Counted from the first letter of the stretch, positions 17,813-29,941 are shown. The stretch is 64,000 nucleotides of DNA from Methylobacter sp. KS41 (GCA_002862125.1 PHSP01000003.1:1488001-1552000), one strand, 5' to 3'. A program made the numbers and translations. Notes: a model not told the origin generated them from the letters alone.

Positions 17813-20080
17813 GTGAGCGAGGTGCAGGCGAACCATATCGTCATTACCGGCCGCGTCCAGGGGGTCGGCTTTCGTCCCTTCGTCAGCCGTATCGCCCATG
17901 AATTTGGATTAGCGGGTTGGGTGCGTAATCGCAGCGGCCAGATAGAGATACTGGCGGAGGGTTCCGGCGAAGCCCTGACAGCTTTCAAAAACGCGCTGCT
18001 TATGCGGGCGCCGCCGCTAGCTCAACCGGAATATCATCACGTTTCTCCAACAGCTCCTTGCGGCCGCTCCGGCTTTATCATTGAAGGCAGCGAAGCGGAC
18101 GATAATGCAGATGCGCATATTCCACCTGACTACTTCGTCTGTGACGACTGTCTCGCCGAAATGCAGAATCCTGCGGAAAGGCGCTACCGCTACCCTTTCA
18201 TCAATTGCACCCAGTGCGGCCCACGCTACACCCTCATCGACAAACTGCCTTACGACCGCCCTAATACCTCCATGGCCGGCTTCGAACTGTGCGCCGATTG
18301 CCGGAGCGAATACGACAATCCGCTTGACCGGCGTTACCATGCCCAACCCCTGGCTTGTCCGCGCTGCGGCCCCAGTCTCATCTTTCGCAGGCCTGGTTAT
18401 CCCGACCTGCGCGGCAACGAGACAGCGATAGCCGCCTGTCTGGAGTCATTACGCAAAGGGTTGATCGTGGCAGTCAAAGGCGTTGGAGGATACCACCTTC
18501 TGTGCGATGCAACTAAACCGGGCCCTGTGATCCGGCTCCGGGAACGAAAATCCCGGCCTCACAAGCCTTTGGCTCTGCTGGTGCCCTGGCGCGGCAAGAA
18601 CGGACTGGAACTGGCGAATCAATTGGCGGATCTGGATGAGGCTGAAAAGCAACTGTTGCGCTCGCCGCACCGCCCCATTGTGCTGGTTCGAAAACGCGCC
18701 GGTTCGGCGCTGAACGAAGCCATTGCGCCTGACTTGGCCGAAGCCGGTATCATGTTGCCGTACAGTCCCTTGCACTATCTACTGGCTGATGGTTTTGGCG
18801 CACCTCTGGTAGCTACCTCTGCAAACTTAAGCGGCGAGCCAGTCCTGACCGGTGCGAATGAAGTGGAATCGCGGCTTGGCCGGGTCGCCGATGCCTTCCT
18901 GCACCACAACCGCCCGATACGGCGTCCGGCGGATGATTCAGTTTACCGCCTCATTGCTGGTAAATCCCGCCCGGTCCGGATTGGCCGCGGCATCGCGCCG
19001 GTTGAGCGAAAACTACCGTTCCGGCTTGAACGACCGCTATTGGCAGTGGGCGCCGATCTCAAAAACACTGTCGCACTGGCTTTCCGTGATCGCGTGGTCA
19101 TATCCCCGCATATCGGCGAACTCGATTCAGTTAGAGGCATGCATGTATTCGAGCAGGTGATCGCCGACTTAAGGCAACTCTACGATGTCAGTCCACAATC
19201 GGTAGTTTGCGACGCACATCCTGGCTACCATTCCAGCCGTTGGGCCAAGAAGCTGGGCCTGCCGGTCATTCCGGTTTTTCATCACCACGCCCATGCATCG
19301 GCGTTGGCCGGGGAACATAAACTGGATGGACAACTGCTGGTTTTCACTTGGGATGGCGCAGGCTATGGGCAAGATGGCGCTATATGGGGCGGCGAATCTT
19401 TACTCGGCAGTCCTGGATGTTGGCAGCGGGCTGGTTCTCTAAGGCCATTTTTTCTGCCGGGCGGCGACAAGGCTGGCCGGGAGCCTTGGCGTTCCGCCTT
19501 GTCAATCTGTTGGGAACAGGGCATGAATTGGCTGGAATGCCCACGGGATACAGAACTATTACGTCATGCCTGGGAGCGGCGCATCAACTGCCCCGCCGCC
19601 AGTTCAGCCGGCCGTCTGTTTGACGCCGCCGCCGCGCTGTGCGGGGTCGCTGATTATTCCACCTATGAGGGCCATGCCGCCATGCGGCTTGAAGCTATAA
19701 GTGGATCCGGCGCCGAAGCCATCCACTTGCCGCTTTTAAAGAACCCGGCCGGAGTTCTCATAAGCGACTGGCGCCTTCTTCTGCCATTTTTGCTGAACCC
19801 TAAAGTGAGCGCTGAAGAACGAGGTTCGGTATTCCACGCCAGTCTGGCAAACGTCATTGCCGTTCAGTCAAAAGCAGTACGCGAGCAGCACGGCATCACG
19901 CGTGTCGGACTCTCCGGCGGTGTTTTCCAGAACCGGCTGCTGACCGAGCTAGCGTTGTCAGCATTGGCAAAACTGGGTTTTGAAGCTTATCTTCACGAAG
20001 CTATTCCTTCCGGTGATGGAGGAATCAGCTTCGGACAGATAATAGAGGCAGGAAGCAAACGGCCATCGGCATTACCTTGA
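17813..20080 (+). CDS. hypF: Carbamoyltransferase HypF
   Basis: HypF makes the cyanide ligand precursor from carbamoyl phosphate and passes it to HypE. The 755-residue protein has in order an acylphosphatase domain (GVGFRPFVSRIA), two zinc-finger segments (CDDCLAEM...CTQCGPRY and CADCRSEY...CPRCGP), a YrdC-like domain (KGVGGYHLLCDA) and a Kae1-like domain with the metal-binding HHHAHASAL and the WDGAGYG loop. The start at 17813 is a GTG, 15 bases after hypD; this is the only candidate before the conserved acylphosphatase core. HypE, its partner, is not encoded in this window. Confidence 0.95.
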   Translation: MSEVQANHIVITGRVQGVGFRPFVSRIAHEFGLAGWVRNRSGQIEILAEGSGEALTAFKNALLMRAPPLAQPEYHHVSPTAPCGRSGFIIEGSEADDNADAHIPPDYFVCDDCLAEMQNPAERRYRYPFINCTQCGPRYTLIDKLPYDRPNTSMAGFELCADCRSEYDNPLDRRYHAQPLACPRCGPSLIFRRPGYPDLRGNETAIAACLESLRKGLIVAVKGVGGYHLLCDATKPGPVIRLRERKSRPHKPLALLVPWRGKNGLELANQLADLDEAEKQLLRSPHRPIVLVRKRAGSALNEAIAPDLAEAGIMLPYSPLHYLLADGFGAPLVATSANLSGEPVLTGANEVESRLGRVADAFLHHNRPIRRPADDSVYRLIAGKSRPVRIGRGIAPVERKLPFRLERPLLAVGADLKNTVALAFRDRVVISPHIGELDSVRGMHVFEQVIADLRQLYDVSPQSVVCDAHPGYHSSRWAKKLGLPVIPVFHHHAHASALAGEHKLDGQLLVFTWDGAGYGQDGAIWGGESLLGSPGCWQRAGSLRPFFLPGGDKAGREPWRSALSICWEQGMNWLECPRDTELLRHAWERRINCPAASSAGRLFDAAAALCGVADYSTYEGHAAMRLEAISGSGAEAIHLPLLKNPAGVLISDWRLLLPFLLNPKVSAEERGSVFHASLANVIAVQSKAVREQHGITRVGLSGGVFQNRLLTELALSALAKLGFEAYLHEAIPSGDGGISFGQIIEAGSKRPSALP

Positions 20081-20504
20081 CACGCAAGTCATCTCCAGCG
20101 ACGAGAGAAGTGTGAAACCGGCAAGCCCTGCACCGGAACGTTTCGTGTAAACAGGATTTTTAAAAATTTTATCACGCATTTATGCAACGCGTTCAAATAA
20201 TGCCTTGCGCCCACCGCGCTCGATCTGACTTCGCCTAACGTTGCTCTTCAGTTCCTGATTTTTTGAGAAATTTGACTTCAGTAAAGCCTGGTTGAAACTG
20301 TATAGTTATTATGAAGCTGGAATATCGTTGATTCGGCTTGAACCCTATGCTTTAATTAGCCCGGCTGGAAAGACAGGAAAAAAGCCGGAACACCCGGAGT
20401 CAGGGAGCGGCGACTAAATTATCCGCTTAAAAGTGCAGGCTGAAAGCACTTCAGTAGTAGAGTTTATATCTTTAATTTGTTTATTGATAAAATGAGTCTC
20501 TCTG
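20081..20504. other. Intergenic region upstream of the nuo operon
   Basis: 424 bases between hypF and nuoA without a gene. It should contain the nuo promoter; I see no convincing -35/-10 pair. A short stem (AAGTGC at 20432 and GCACTT about 9 bases further) is present. Confidence 0.5.
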
Positions 20505-20924
20505 ATGATGAATAACTCCGAAGCTATTTTCACCGCGAATCTTCTCCCTCTGATCATCTATTTCGCAGCCGTGCTTGCCATTACCGGCGCCATGCTCGGA
20601 GGTGCGCACTTCCTGGGGCAGAGGCATCGCGCTAAAGCAGCCGATGAACCCTTTGAATCGGGTATTGTGCCGGCTGGCGATGTGCATATCCGCTTTTCCG
20701 TTCAGTTTTATCTACTCGCCATCTTTTTTGTTATTTTTGATATGGAAAGCGTTTTCCTGTTTGCCTGGTCAGTGGCATTACAGGAATCCGGCTGGCCCGG
20801 TTTCATCGAAGCGCTGATCTTCATCAGCGTCTTAATTGCCGGTCTGATTTACCTTTGGGCCATAGGCGCTCTTGATTGGCGTACCGTCAGGCAGCGCATG
20901 GACTCATCCAACAGCAGATCATAG
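20505..20924 (+). CDS. nuoA: NADH-quinone oxidoreductase subunit A
   Basis: First gene of the complex I operon. NuoA is a small membrane subunit of three helices; here 139 residues with [38 protein letters not shown], including the conserved FESG and the helix-embedded acidic residues. It lies near the quinone channel and takes part in conformational coupling. Two ATGs in tandem (20505 and 20508) can serve as start. The next gene nuoB begins 8 bases downstream. Confidence 0.95.
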   Translation: MMNNSEAIFTANLLPLIIYFAAVLAITGAMLGGAHFLGQRHRAKAADEPFESGIVPAGDVHIRFSVQFYLLAIFFVIFDMESVFLFAWSVALQESGWPGFIEALIFISVLIAGLIYLWAIGALDWRTVRQRMDSSNSRS

Positions 20925-20932
20925 AAAAAATT

Positions 20933-21574
20933 ATGCCTTGGAATCTAACTAAAGCAGAGACTGATCCCGCTCCTCAATCCGGACAGCAAACCTATGAAGA
21001 GGCGTTGCGCCGTAATTTCTTGTTCGCCAAGCTGGAAGACATGGTCGCCTGGGGACAATCAAATTCCGTCTGGCCATTTAACTTTGGCTTATCTTGCTGT
21101 TACGTGGAGATGGCGACCGCGTTCACCAGCCGTCATGACATTGCCCGTTTCGGCTCTGAAGTGATCAGGGCTTCTCCCCGGCAGGCGGACCTGATCATTA
21201 TTTCAGGCACCGTTTTCCGGAAAATGGCGCCGGTTGTCAAGCGGCTTTACGATCAATTGCTTGAACCGCGCTGGGTCATTTCCATGGGTTCCTGTTCCAA
21301 TTCAGGCGGCATGTATGACATTTACAGCGTCGTGCAAGGAGTGGACAAATTTTTACCTGTGGATGTATATGTTCCGGGCTGTCCGCCACGGCCGGAGGCC
21401 TTGCTGCAAGGATTGATGCTGTTGCAGGATTCGATAGGCAAGGAAAGACGTCCCCTAAGCTGGGTTGCAGGCGATCAAACTGTCATCAAGCCCGCAATCC
21501 AGCCCAGTTACCGTGATTTGCTGACTGATGAAAGGATGCGTACTTTACAGTTGAGAAGTCCTGATGAGATATAA
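20933..21574 (+). CDS. nuoB: NADH-quinone oxidoreductase subunit B
   Basis: NuoB carries the terminal 4Fe-4S cluster N2 that reduces quinone. The 213-residue protein has the tandem Cys motif GLSCCYVEM, the [10 protein letters not shown] segment, [12 protein letters not shown] and [12 protein letters not shown], which supply the N2 ligands. The frame is open further upstream, but the ATG at 20933 (MPWNLTKAE) avoids overlap with nuoA and matches family length. Confidence 0.95.
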   Translation: MPWNLTKAETDPAPQSGQQTYEEALRRNFLFAKLEDMVAWGQSNSVWPFNFGLSCCYVEMATAFTSRHDIARFGSEVIRASPRQADLIIISGTVFRKMAPVVKRLYDQLLEPRWVISMGSCSNSGGMYDIYSVVQGVDKFLPVDVYVPGCPPRPEALLQGLMLLQDSIGKERRPLSWVAGDQTVIKPAIQPSYRDLLTDERMRTLQLRSPDEI

Positions 21575-21616
21575 GCTGCTTCAAAACAGTATGGCGGATG
21601 AACCGGGAGGTGTGCA

Positions 21617-23392
21617 TTGGAAAGCAGTGCTGGCGTAAGCGTTACCGCCGCCGCGCCGCCGGTTGTTCGCGAATTGACAGAACGGACAGGTTTGCATGAC
21701 TTTACCATTCAGCCTACCGTTGACGGCATAACCACGATCTGGATTCCCAAGCAGAGCCTGCGCGGAATACTCCGCTATTTAAAATCGCAGGCAATTTCTC
21801 CTTATGCCTTACTGTTCGACCTGACGGCCATCGACGAACGCCTGCGCAGCCACCGGCAAGGGCTCCCCGGCAGTGAATTTACCGTTGTCTATCACCTGCT
21901 CTCGTTTGACCGGAATGAAGACATCCGTATCAAGATAGCTTTATTTGAAACCAGTCTCCTCCTGCCGACAATCAGTGATATTTGGTCCTCGGCCAATTGG
22001 TACGAACGCGAAGTATGGGATATGTTCGGCATCGTCTTTGAAGGTCACCCGCATCTCAGGCGCATTATCATGCCGCCAACCTGGCAAGGACATCCGCTGC
22101 GTAAGGATCATTATGCCCGCGCTACTGAAATGGAGCCCTATAGCCTTCCCGACGAACGTCAGGAGATCGAACAGGATGCCTTGCGTTTCGTGCCCGAGGA
22201 TTGGGGTATGCGGAGGCAAAATGAAGACAGCAGCTTCATGTTCCTGAATATGGGCCCTAATCATCCCAGTGTGCATGGCGCATTTCGCATCGCTTTGCAA
22301 CTGGATGGCGAAGAGATTATCGACGCGCTGCCCGATATCGGTTATCACCATCGCGGCGCGGAAAAGATGGGGGAACGCCAGTCCTGGCACACTTATATAC
22401 CATACACTGACCGGATCGATTATCTGGGCGGCTCCATGAACAATCTGCCTTATGTGCTTGCCGTCGAGCAACTGGCCGGCATCCAGGTTCCGGAACGGGC
22501 GCAGGTCATTCGCGTGATGATCAGTGAATTCTACCGTCTTGCCAGCCACCTGTTGTTTTACGGCACCTACGCCCAGGACGTGGGACAGATGTCGCCTATC
22601 TTTTACATGTTCATCGACCGTGAAAAGGTCTTCGACATTATGGAATCGATTTCCGGCGCCCGCATGCATTCCAGCTACTTCCGGATCGGCGGTGTCGCGA
22701 TGGATTTGCCGAAGGGCTGGGAAAAAAGTATTCGTGAGTTTATCAACTATTTACCCGCCCGCCTGGATCATTATGACAAGCTGGTGATGCGCAACAGCAT
22801 CCTCAAGCGCAGGACCCAGGGCGTCGGCGCTTATAACACAGGGGAAGCAATGGATTGGAGCGCGACCGGGGCAAACCTGAGAGCCACCGGCTTTGCATGG
22901 GATTACCGCAAGGCGCGGCCTTACTCAGGCTATGAAAACTACGAATTTGAAATACCCACGGGAAAGCGCGGCGACTGCTATGATCGCTGCGCCGTACGGA
23001 TCGAGGAAATGCGCCAAAGCATACGCATTATCAAACAATGCCTGGAAAATATGCCGGAAGGCCCCTATAAGGCCTGTCACCCTCTGACTACGCCGCCGCC
23101 TAAAGCTCGAACGCTGCATGATATAGAAACCCTGATCCAGCATTTTCTCAATTCGAGCTGGGGGCCGGTGATTCCACCCGGTGAGTCTTGTGTAACCATC
23201 GAGGCCACTAAAGGCCTGAATGCATACTATTTGACCAGCGATGGCGGCACCATGTCGTACCGCACCCGGATCCGCACGCCCTCCTTCCCGCATTTGCAAA
23301 TGATACCGTTGATGAGCCGGGGCATGATGGTCGCCGACCTGATTGCGGTATTGGCCAGTATAGATTTTGTCATGGCTGACGTGGATCGCTGA
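21617..23392 (+). CDS. nuoCD: Fused NADH-quinone oxidoreductase subunits C/D
   Basis: The 591-residue protein joins NuoC (about 1-185, ending in RKDHYA) and NuoD (about 205-591, [15 protein letters not shown] and [15 protein letters not shown]). NuoD forms the quinone-binding cavity with NuoB. The fusion is typical for Escherichia-type complex I and is rare in alpha- and betaproteobacteria. The start is TTG at 21617, with a strong GGGAGG six bases upstream; no ATG exists before the conserved sequence, so this rare start looks genuine. Confidence 0.95.
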   Translation: MESSAGVSVTAAAPPVVRELTERTGLHDFTIQPTVDGITTIWIPKQSLRGILRYLKSQAISPYALLFDLTAIDERLRSHRQGLPGSEFTVVYHLLSFDRNEDIRIKIALFETSLLLPTISDIWSSANWYEREVWDMFGIVFEGHPHLRRIIMPPTWQGHPLRKDHYARATEMEPYSLPDERQEIEQDALRFVPEDWGMRRQNEDSSFMFLNMGPNHPSVHGAFRIALQLDGEEIIDALPDIGYHHRGAEKMGERQSWHTYIPYTDRIDYLGGSMNNLPYVLAVEQLAGIQVPERAQVIRVMISEFYRLASHLLFYGTYAQDVGQMSPIFYMFIDREKVFDIMESISGARMHSSYFRIGGVAMDLPKGWEKSIREFINYLPARLDHYDKLVMRNSILKRRTQGVGAYNTGEAMDWSATGANLRATGFAWDYRKARPYSGYENYEFEIPTGKRGDCYDRCAVRIEEMRQSIRIIKQCLENMPEGPYKACHPLTTPPPKARTLHDIETLIQHFLNSSWGPVIPPGESCVTIEATKGLNAYYLTSDGGTMSYRTRIRTPSFPHLQMIPLMSRGMMVADLIAVLASIDFVMADVDR

Positions 23393-23393
23393 A

Positions 23394-23885
23394 ATGAATA
23401 TACACACAGAAAAACCGGATTTTGAAGGGTTAAGTCCCGCGGAAATTCAGGAGATTAATGCTGAATTCAGTCATTACGAAGATAAAACCGCCGTCTCCAT
23501 CGAGGCGCTCAAAATCGTTCAGAAACACCGTGGCTGGGTTTCCGACGAATGCCTTGTTGCCGTGGCCGGATTATTGGACATATCAACCGCGCAACTGGAA
23601 GGGGTGGCGACCTTCTATAATCTGATTTACCGTCAGCCTGTCGGGAAAACAGTCATTCATTACTGCAACAGCGTTACTTGCTGGATGCTCGGCGCAGAGC
23701 AGGTGCGCGAGCGCTTGTGCCGGCATTTGAATGTCGAATTGGGCGAAATGTCCGCGGACGGCGAATACACTATTTTGCCGATCGTCTGCCTGGGCGCCTG
23801 CGACCATGCGCCGGTCGTGATGGTTGGCAACGAACTTAGGCAGGACATCAGTGATGACGCAGTTAACGAGATTCTCCGGAGGTGA
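23394..23885 (+). CDS. nuoE: NADH-quinone oxidoreductase subunit E
   Basis: A thioredoxin-fold subunit of the NADH-oxidising arm with 2Fe-2S cluster N1a. The 163 residues include VATFYNLIYRQPVGKTVIHYCNSVTCWMLGAE and ILPIVCLGACDHAPVVMV, giving the four cluster cysteines (CNSVTC and CLGAC). The ATG at 23394 comes one base after the nuoCD stop, indicating translational coupling; a longer frame from a TTG is not required. Confidence 0.95.
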   Translation: MNIHTEKPDFEGLSPAEIQEINAEFSHYEDKTAVSIEALKIVQKHRGWVSDECLVAVAGLLDISTAQLEGVATFYNLIYRQPVGKTVIHYCNSVTCWMLGAEQVRERLCRHLNVELGEMSADGEYTILPIVCLGACDHAPVVMVGNELRQDISDDAVNEILRR

Positions 23886-23891
23886 GGCGCT

Positions 23892-25181
23892 ATGGAACAA
23901 ATGGCTAAGCCGCTAACTAAAAATATCCGCCCGGATCGCGCTTTTGCTACGCTTGCCGATTACGAAAGCACTGGCGGTTATGAAGGGCTGCGTAAGGCAA
24001 TCACTCAATTGCAGCCGAAAGACGTGCAGCAATGGGTTAAGGATGCCGGTTTGCGGGGACGGGGCGGAGCGGGATTTAGCACCGGCCTCAAATGGAGTCT
24101 GGTTCCGATGGATGCCGAATCATTCCAAACCCGCTATCTGGTCGTCAACGCCGATGAAATGGAGCCGGGAACATTCAAGGATAGATTGCTCCTGGAGCGG
24201 GACCCGCATCAGTTGCTTGAGGGAATAATTATTGCGGCCTATGCCATTCAAGCCCATGTTGCCTATATCTTTCTACGGGGAGAATATCATCTTGCCGCGC
24301 TGCGCCTCGAAAATGCCTTACTTGAAGCCGGGTCCAAAGGATATCTGGGTAAAAATATTCTAGATTCGGGTTTCAATCTGGAGATAATTCTACATACCAG
24401 CGCCGGACGCTATATCTGCGGCGAGGAAACCGCTCTGCTCAACGCCCTGGAGGGCAAGCGGGCCAACCCTCGCGCCAAGCCCCCTTTTCCTCTGGTCAGC
24501 GGGCTCTGGGGCAAGCCGACAGTCATCAATAACGTGGAAACCTTATGCAATGTTCCGCATATTTTACATTACGGGATCGAGTGGTACCGCAGTTTGGCGC
24601 TAGGCGCCGATCAGGGAACCAAATTATTCGGAGCCAGCGGACGCGTTAAGAATCCCGGTTTATGGGAGCTGCCGATGGGCACCCCCATCCGGGAAATCAT
24701 TGAAGAATATGCCGGCGGCATGCGGGACGGATATAAGCTGCGAGGCTTTTTGCCAGGCGGCGCTTCAACCGATTTCATGCTGCCGGAGCACCTGGATGTG
24801 GTCATGGATTTTGACGCCATAGCCAAAGCCGGCAGCCGCATGGGAACCGGGACTCTCATTATTCTTGACGACCTTACCTGCCCAGTGCAAATGGTCCTGA
24901 ATCTGGAAGAGTTTTTTGCCCAGGAATCTTGCGGATGGTGTACGCCGTGCAGGGACGGTTTACCCTGGACGGTGACATTGCTGAAAGATATTATCGCCGG
25001 ACAAGGCCGCATGGAAGACCTTGATGCATTGTCCGGATTAACCCGCATGCTGGGACCCGGAAATACCTTTTGCGCCTTAGCTCCGGGAGCCATGGAGCCT
25101 TTGCAAAGTGCGCTTAAGTATTTCCGCGAGGATTTTGAACGCTACATAACCGGCAACAACGCCGTAATGGAGTCTGTGTAA
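23892..25181 (+). CDS. nuoF: NADH-quinone oxidoreductase subunit F
   Basis: The FMN- and NADH-binding subunit, entry point for electrons. The 429 residues show the NADH/FMN loops [16 protein letters not shown] and [13 protein letters not shown], the ICGEETALL segment, and the cluster N3 motif [11 protein letters not shown] (C347, C350, C353) with the fourth ligand C394 in [18 protein letters not shown] sequence overlapping the nuoE stop is a strong ribosome binding site for the ATG at 23892. Confidence 0.96.
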   Translation: MEQMAKPLTKNIRPDRAFATLADYESTGGYEGLRKAITQLQPKDVQQWVKDAGLRGRGGAGFSTGLKWSLVPMDAESFQTRYLVVNADEMEPGTFKDRLLLERDPHQLLEGIIIAAYAIQAHVAYIFLRGEYHLAALRLENALLEAGSKGYLGKNILDSGFNLEIILHTSAGRYICGEETALLNALEGKRANPRAKPPFPLVSGLWGKPTVINNVETLCNVPHILHYGIEWYRSLALGADQGTKLFGASGRVKNPGLWELPMGTPIREIIEEYAGGMRDGYKLRGFLPGGASTDFMLPEHLDVVMDFDAIAKAGSRMGTGTLIILDDLTCPVQMVLNLEEFFAQESCGWCTPCRDGLPWTVTLLKDIIAGQGRMEDLDALSGLTRMLGPGNTFCALAPGAMEPLQSALKYFREDFERYITGNNAVMESV

Positions 25182-25182
25182 A

Positions 25183-27924
25183 ATGGCCCGCATTGAAATT
25201 GACGGTGAGTCTTATGAAGTTGAGGATGGCGACAATCTGCTGTCCGCCTGTTTATCCCTGGGCCTGGATCTTCCATATTTTTGCTGGCATCCGGCAATGG
25301 GATCGGCGGGGGCCTGTCGGCAATGCGCAGTCATCCAGTACAAGGATGCGGAAGACAGCCGCGGGCGTTTAGTCATGGCGTGCATGACCCCGGTAACCGG
25401 TTCAATGCGGGTTTCCATAGCTGCGGAACAGGCGCGCGAATTTCGCAGTGATAATATTGAACTGCTGATGATTAATCATCCTCATGATTGTCCGGTATGC
25501 GAAGAAGGCGGCGAATGCCATCTCCAGGATATGACGGTCATGACCGGGCATACCTTTCGACGCTACCGGGGCCGGAAACGAACCCATAATAACCAGAATC
25601 TCGGACCTTTTATCAATCACGAAATGAACCGCTGCATCGCCTGCTACCGGTGCGTAAGATTTTATGGCGAGTATGCCGGAGGCCATGATCTTCAGGTCTT
25701 CGGCGTCCATAACAACGTCTATTTCGGCCGTTTCGAGGATGGCGCGCTGGAAAGTGAATTCAGCGGCAATCTGGTGGAAGTCTGCCCCACCGGCGTCTTC
25801 ACCGACAAAACCTTTAGCGCCCATTACTCAAGAAAATGGGATTTGCAGACCGCCCCTTCAATCTGCGTGCATTGCAGCCTGGGTTGCAACATCGCCCCTG
25901 GTGAACGCTATGGAGAACTCAGGAGGGTTATCAATCGCTATAACGGCGATGTTAACGGTTATTTTCTCTGTGACCGGGGGCGTTTCGGTTACGGTTTTGT
26001 CAACAGCCCTGAGCGTATCCGGAAACCATTGCTCAAGGGTCATCCGGAAATCACCGCCGCCATGGCGGAAAAGCATTTCCATGATGTGCTAAAAGCCGCC
26101 AAGGCTACAATCGGCATAGGCTCGCCACGCGCCTCCCTGGAGGCCAATTTTGCTCTACGCACGCTGGTTGGCGAAGAAAATTTCTTCCTTGGCCTGGATG
26201 ATACGGAACATACTTTACTTGAAACTATTACCGGCATGATGCGTAATGGCGGCATCCATTCCCCTTCGCTGCGTGAGGTTGAACAAGCCGATGCCGTATT
26301 GATTCTCGGCGAGGACGTTACCCACAGCGCGCCCAGACTGGCGCTTTCGTTGCGGCAAGCGGCGCGTAATGCCGCTTTTGCCCTGGCCGGCACGATGCAC
26401 ATCCCTCTCTGGCAGGATGCATCGATCCGGCAAATACAAAGTCAAGCCCGGAGCCCGTTATTCATCGCCAGCATCTGCGCCACTCGCCTCGATGATATAG
26501 CAACCGACACTTATCAAGGAGGACCGGAAGATATTGCCCGCCTCGGATTTGCTATCGCCCATCACCTGAATCACGAATCACCTGAGCCTGCCGGTCTTGG
26601 CAATGCGGAAAATTCTCTGGCTGCTGCCGTTGCGGCAGGCTTGAAACTGGCGAAACGCCCCCTGATAGTATCGGGAACCAGTTGTTCAAGCCTCGCCGTC
26701 ATTCAAGCGGCATACAATGTTGCCAAGGCATTGCCGGGACAAAACCCGCAGTTGACTTTTACCATGCCGGAATGTAACAGCCTTGGTTTGGCAATAATGG
26801 GTGGAAAACGTTTGCAACAAGCTTTCGAGAGAATGAATGAAAATCTGGCGGACAGCGTAATTATACTTGAGAACGATCTCTACCGCCGCGCTCCGGGCCC
26901 AAACGTGGACCTGTTTCTGAAAACCGCCGCCCATGCTGTGGTCATCGACAGTTTGATAAATGCAACTGCCGAGAAAGCCGGTTTGCAATTGCCAGCGGCA
27001 GCTTTCGCCGAATCCGAAGGAACCCTGGTTAATAATGAAGGACGAGCCCAGCGTTTTTTCCCGGTTTACCCCGCACCTGAACCGGCGCGAGGCAGTTGGC
27101 AGTGGTTGACCGGCGCCTTGGAAAATTTTCAATGGCGGCATCACGATGACCTTACTGCGGCTTGCGCAATAACATTTCCCGCTCTCGCCGCCATAACCGG
27201 AGTTTCTCCGGGCGCGGATTACACAATTAAAGGCTGCAAAATCCCTCGTCAGCCTCACCGGTATAGCGGGCGAACCGCCATGCATTCCGACATTAATGTC
27301 CGCGAACCCGGTCAGCCTCATGACGCTGAAACGCCTTTCTCTTTTTCCATGGAAGGCGCCATGGCGCAAGTCCCGCCCGGATTATTGCCGGTCATTTGGG
27401 CCCCAGGGTGGGACTCAAATCAGTCGATTAACAAATTCCAGGAGGAAACCGGCGGCCATCTGCGTGACGGGGACGCCGGGGTGCGGTTAATTGAGAAATC
27501 AGGTTCGCTTGAATGGTTCCGTGATATTCCGGCGGCATTCAAACCCCAACAAGAAGTGTGGCGAATCATCAGATTACCGCACATTTTCGGCAGTGAAGAA
27601 TTGAGTCTGCATTCACCATCAATTGCTGAACGGCTCTCAAGCTCTTGCCTATTTATGAATCCGCTGGACGCCGGAACCTTGGGAGTCAGCGCAGGGGAGC
27701 AAGTCGCGATCATCAATCTTGCCGGTTCGCCGGAAGACAGTGCAAGGGATGAGGATGAGCTCATCGACCTTGAGGAAAACTCTGTTTTGGAAATTGTGGC
27801 GCAAATCGATAAAACCTTGCCTCGCGGTTTGCTTGTCATAACGGCAGGCCTGCCTGAATTCCAATTTATAAATTACTGGACTCAGGTCACTTTAAAGAAA
27901 ATTCATCAGGAGGGGCTCTCATGA
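25183..27924 (+). CDS. nuoG: NADH-quinone oxidoreductase subunit G
   Basis: The largest peripheral subunit (913 residues, close to the 908 of E. coli), carrying several iron-sulfur clusters. Ligands seen: N1b C34, C45, C48, C67; N5 H99, C103, C106, C112; N4 around CIACYRC and CPTGVF; and the extra distal cluster N7 with C228, C231, C235 and C263. The rest is a molybdopterin-oxidoreductase-like scaffold without cofactor. It begins one base after the nuoF stop, with GGAG upstream. The N7 motif marks it as the E. coli type. Confidence 0.96.
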   Translation: MARIEIDGESYEVEDGDNLLSACLSLGLDLPYFCWHPAMGSAGACRQCAVIQYKDAEDSRGRLVMACMTPVTGSMRVSIAAEQAREFRSDNIELLMINHPHDCPVCEEGGECHLQDMTVMTGHTFRRYRGRKRTHNNQNLGPFINHEMNRCIACYRCVRFYGEYAGGHDLQVFGVHNNVYFGRFEDGALESEFSGNLVEVCPTGVFTDKTFSAHYSRKWDLQTAPSICVHCSLGCNIAPGERYGELRRVINRYNGDVNGYFLCDRGRFGYGFVNSPERIRKPLLKGHPEITAAMAEKHFHDVLKAAKATIGIGSPRASLEANFALRTLVGEENFFLGLDDTEHTLLETITGMMRNGGIHSPSLREVEQADAVLILGEDVTHSAPRLALSLRQAARNAAFALAGTMHIPLWQDASIRQIQSQARSPLFIASICATRLDDIATDTYQGGPEDIARLGFAIAHHLNHESPEPAGLGNAENSLAAAVAAGLKLAKRPLIVSGTSCSSLAVIQAAYNVAKALPGQNPQLTFTMPECNSLGLAIMGGKRLQQAFERMNENLADSVIILENDLYRRAPGPNVDLFLKTAAHAVVIDSLINATAEKAGLQLPAAAFAESEGTLVNNEGRAQRFFPVYPAPEPARGSWQWLTGALENFQWRHHDDLTAACAITFPALAAITGVSPGADYTIKGCKIPRQPHRYSGRTAMHSDINVREPGQPHDAETPFSFSMEGAMAQVPPGLLPVIWAPGWDSNQSINKFQEETGGHLRDGDAGVRLIEKSGSLEWFRDIPAAFKPQQEVWRIIRLPHIFGSEELSLHSPSIAERLSSSCLFMNPLDAGTLGVSAGEQVAIINLAGSPEDSARDEDELIDLEENSVLEIVAQIDKTLPRGLLVITAGLPEFQFINYWTQVTLKKIHQEGLS

Positions 27925-28877
27925 ATTCAGGCCTGGGCGATGCCGCAGACATTTTCGGCATTCTGGTTTCGGTGATCATCGTTGCGGCAATGCTGATCTG
28001 GGTGGAGCGCCGCCTCTTGGCGGTCTGGCAAGACCGGCTGGGTCCCAACCGGGTCGGGACATTCGGTTTAATGCAAGTAGTCGCCGACATGATTAAAATG
28101 TTTTTCAAGGAGGACTGGATACCGCCCTTTTCCGACAAACTGGTATTTGTCCTGGCTCCCACTATCGTGTTCATTACCATGCTTACCGGTTTTGCCGTCA
28201 TCCCTTTTGCGCCGGGCGTCGGCATCATCGATTTTAATTTTGGTTTGCTTTATTTCCTGGCGCTATCCTCGTTGTCTGTCTACAGTGTCGTACTGGCCGG
28301 CTATGCCTCCAATAACAAATACTCGCTGCTCGGCGCTCTCCGGGCAGCGGCGCAGACCGTCAGCTACGAGGTTTTTATGGGAATTTCCATCATGGGCGTC
28401 GTGATGCTGTCCGGTACTTTTAATTTAAGGGAGATTGTTGAAGCCCAACGGAGCGGCTGGTTTATTATTCCCCAGTTTTTTGGCTTTCTCATCTTCCTCG
28501 TCGCCATTGTCGCCGAAAGCCGCCGGGCGCCTCTTGATCTGCCGGAAGCTGAACAAGAGCTGGTGGCCGGTTTTCATACCGAGTATTCCGGCATGAAATT
28601 CGGCATGTTCTTCGTCGGCGAGTATCTCGGTATTACGCTTAGTTCGGCGGTCATTGTGACGCTATTTTTCGGCGGCTGGCTTGGCCCCTGGCTGCCGCCG
28701 TTGATCTGGTTTTGCCTGAAAACCGCCATTGGCATCTTGTTTTTCATACTGCTCCGCGGAGCGTTGCCGCGCCCGCGCTATGATCAGCTGATGACTTTCG
28801 GCTGGAAAGTGCTGTTACCCGCTGGGCTATTGAACCTGCTGGTTACCGGAGCGGTTCTTCTGTCATTGCACGGTTAA
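27921..28877 (+). CDS. nuoH: NADH-quinone oxidoreductase subunit H
   Basis: A membrane subunit of 318 residues and about eight helices that links the quinone site to the proton-pumping arm. Recognised by [20 protein letters not shown] near the N terminus, the acidic loop [20 protein letters not shown], and the closing [13 protein letters not shown]. The ATG overlaps the nuoG stop (ATGA), which suggests coupled translation. Confidence 0.96.
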   Translation: MNSGLGDAADIFGILVSVIIVAAMLIWVERRLLAVWQDRLGPNRVGTFGLMQVVADMIKMFFKEDWIPPFSDKLVFVLAPTIVFITMLTGFAVIPFAPGVGIIDFNFGLLYFLALSSLSVYSVVLAGYASNNKYSLLGALRAAAQTVSYEVFMGISIMGVVMLSGTFNLREIVEAQRSGWFIIPQFFGFLIFLVAIVAESRRAPLDLPEAEQELVAGFHTEYSGMKFGMFFVGEYLGITLSSAVIVTLFFGGWLGPWLPPLIWFCLKTAIGILFFILLRGALPRPRYDQLMTFGWKVLLPAGLLNLLVTGAVLLSLHG

Positions 28878-28893
28878 GGAATAGGAAAAGGCG

Positions 28894-29409
28894 ATGTTAA
28901 GTCAACTACGATCATTATGGGAAGTTCTAAAACATACTTTCGTCAAACCGGATACAGTGGAATACCCGGAACAAAGACGAGAGCTGTTTCCACGTTACCG
29001 GGGACGCATCATTTTGACCCGCGATCCGGACGGCGAAGAACGCTGCGTCGCCTGCAATCTTTGCGCCGTTGCCTGTCCCGTCGATTGCATCGCCTTGCAG
29101 AAAGCCGAAGATGAAAACGGGCGCTGGTATCCCGGTTTTTTCCGCATCAATTTTTCCCGTTGCATCATGTGCGGATTTTGTGAAGAAGCCTGTCCAACCA
29201 ATGCCATTCAACTAACGCCGGATTTTGAGATGTGTGAATATGACCGGCAAAACATGGTTTACGAAAAGCAGCATTTATTAATTGATGGGACCGGAAAGTA
29301 TCACGATTATAACTTTTACCGGGTCGCCGGCATGACGATCGGGGGTAAAACCAAGGGCCAGGCTGAAAACGAACTTCCGCCTGTCGATGTTAAAACCTTG
29401 TTACCCTGA
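28894..29409 (+). CDS. nuoI: NADH-quinone oxidoreductase subunit I
   Basis: An 8Fe ferredoxin-like subunit carrying clusters N6a and N6b, which pass electrons to N2. The 171 residues contain the two motifs [15 protein letters not shown] and [15 protein letters not shown], with all eight cysteines, and the FRINFSRC lead-in. The start at 28894 lies 16 bases after nuoH with GGAATAGGAAAAGG as binding region. Confidence 0.96.
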   Translation: MLSQLRSLWEVLKHTFVKPDTVEYPEQRRELFPRYRGRIILTRDPDGEERCVACNLCAVACPVDCIALQKAEDENGRWYPGFFRINFSRCIMCGFCEEACPTNAIQLTPDFEMCEYDRQNMVYEKQHLLIDGTGKYHDYNFYRVAGMTIGGKTKGQAENELPPVDVKTLLP

Positions 29410-29422
29410 TGGAGAGCGCCTT

Positions 29423-29941
29423 ATGACGTTGATTATATTTTATATCACTTCCGCCGTCGCCATTTTCGCTACGGTGATGATGATCACCCGGCTCAATGCA
29501 GTTCATGGCTTGTTGTACCTTATTTTATCCCTGCTCTCCGTCGGCGTTATATTCTTTCTGCTGGGAGCGCATTTTGCAGCAGTGCTGGAAGTCATTATTT
29601 ATGCGGGGGCCATTATGGTTTTGTTTGTTTTCGTCATCATGATGCTTAATCAGGGACAAGCGACCATTGATGAGGAAAGAGCCTGGCTGGAACCGGGAAT
29701 CTGGATCGGTCCATCGCTTCTGGCTTCGATTTTGTTCGCCGAAATGATGGCGGTCATAATGCTTGGCGGCAGCGCCGCAACCGGCCTCGTAGTGAATTCC
29801 AAGCAAGTCGGGGCCGCATTATACGGACCCTATCTGCTGGCGGTGGAATTGGCCTCTATGCTGCTTCTCGCCGGATTAGTTGGCGCTTATCACCTGGGCA
29901 AACCGATGCTCAAGAAAACAAAGTCCGGGACGAAATCATGA
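29423..29941 (+). CDS. nuoJ: NADH-quinone oxidoreductase subunit J
   Basis: A five-helix membrane subunit of 172 residues with the conserved helix-3 segment [23 protein letters not shown], which holds the pi-bulge important for coupling. The ATG at 29423 follows GGAGAG just after the nuoI stop; an upstream TTG in frame would overlap nuoI and is not favoured. Confidence 0.95.
   Translation: MTLIIFYITSAVAIFATVMMITRLNAVHGLLYLILSLLSVGVIFFLLGAHFAAVLEVIIYAGAIMVLFVFVIMMLNQGQATIDEERAWLEPGIWIGPSLLASILFAEMMAVIMLGGSAATGLVVNSKQVGAALYGPYLLAVELASMLLLAGLVGAYHLGKPMLKKTKSGTKS

Noticed and set aside
21941-22669. 242-codon minus-strand ORF opposite nuoCD
   Set aside because: Sits wholly inside a strongly conserved gene, has no recognisable motif and its composition is that of an antisense shadow.
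26686-27369. 227-codon minus-strand ORF opposite nuoG
   Set aside because: Antisense to a conserved coding region, no domain features and no binding site.
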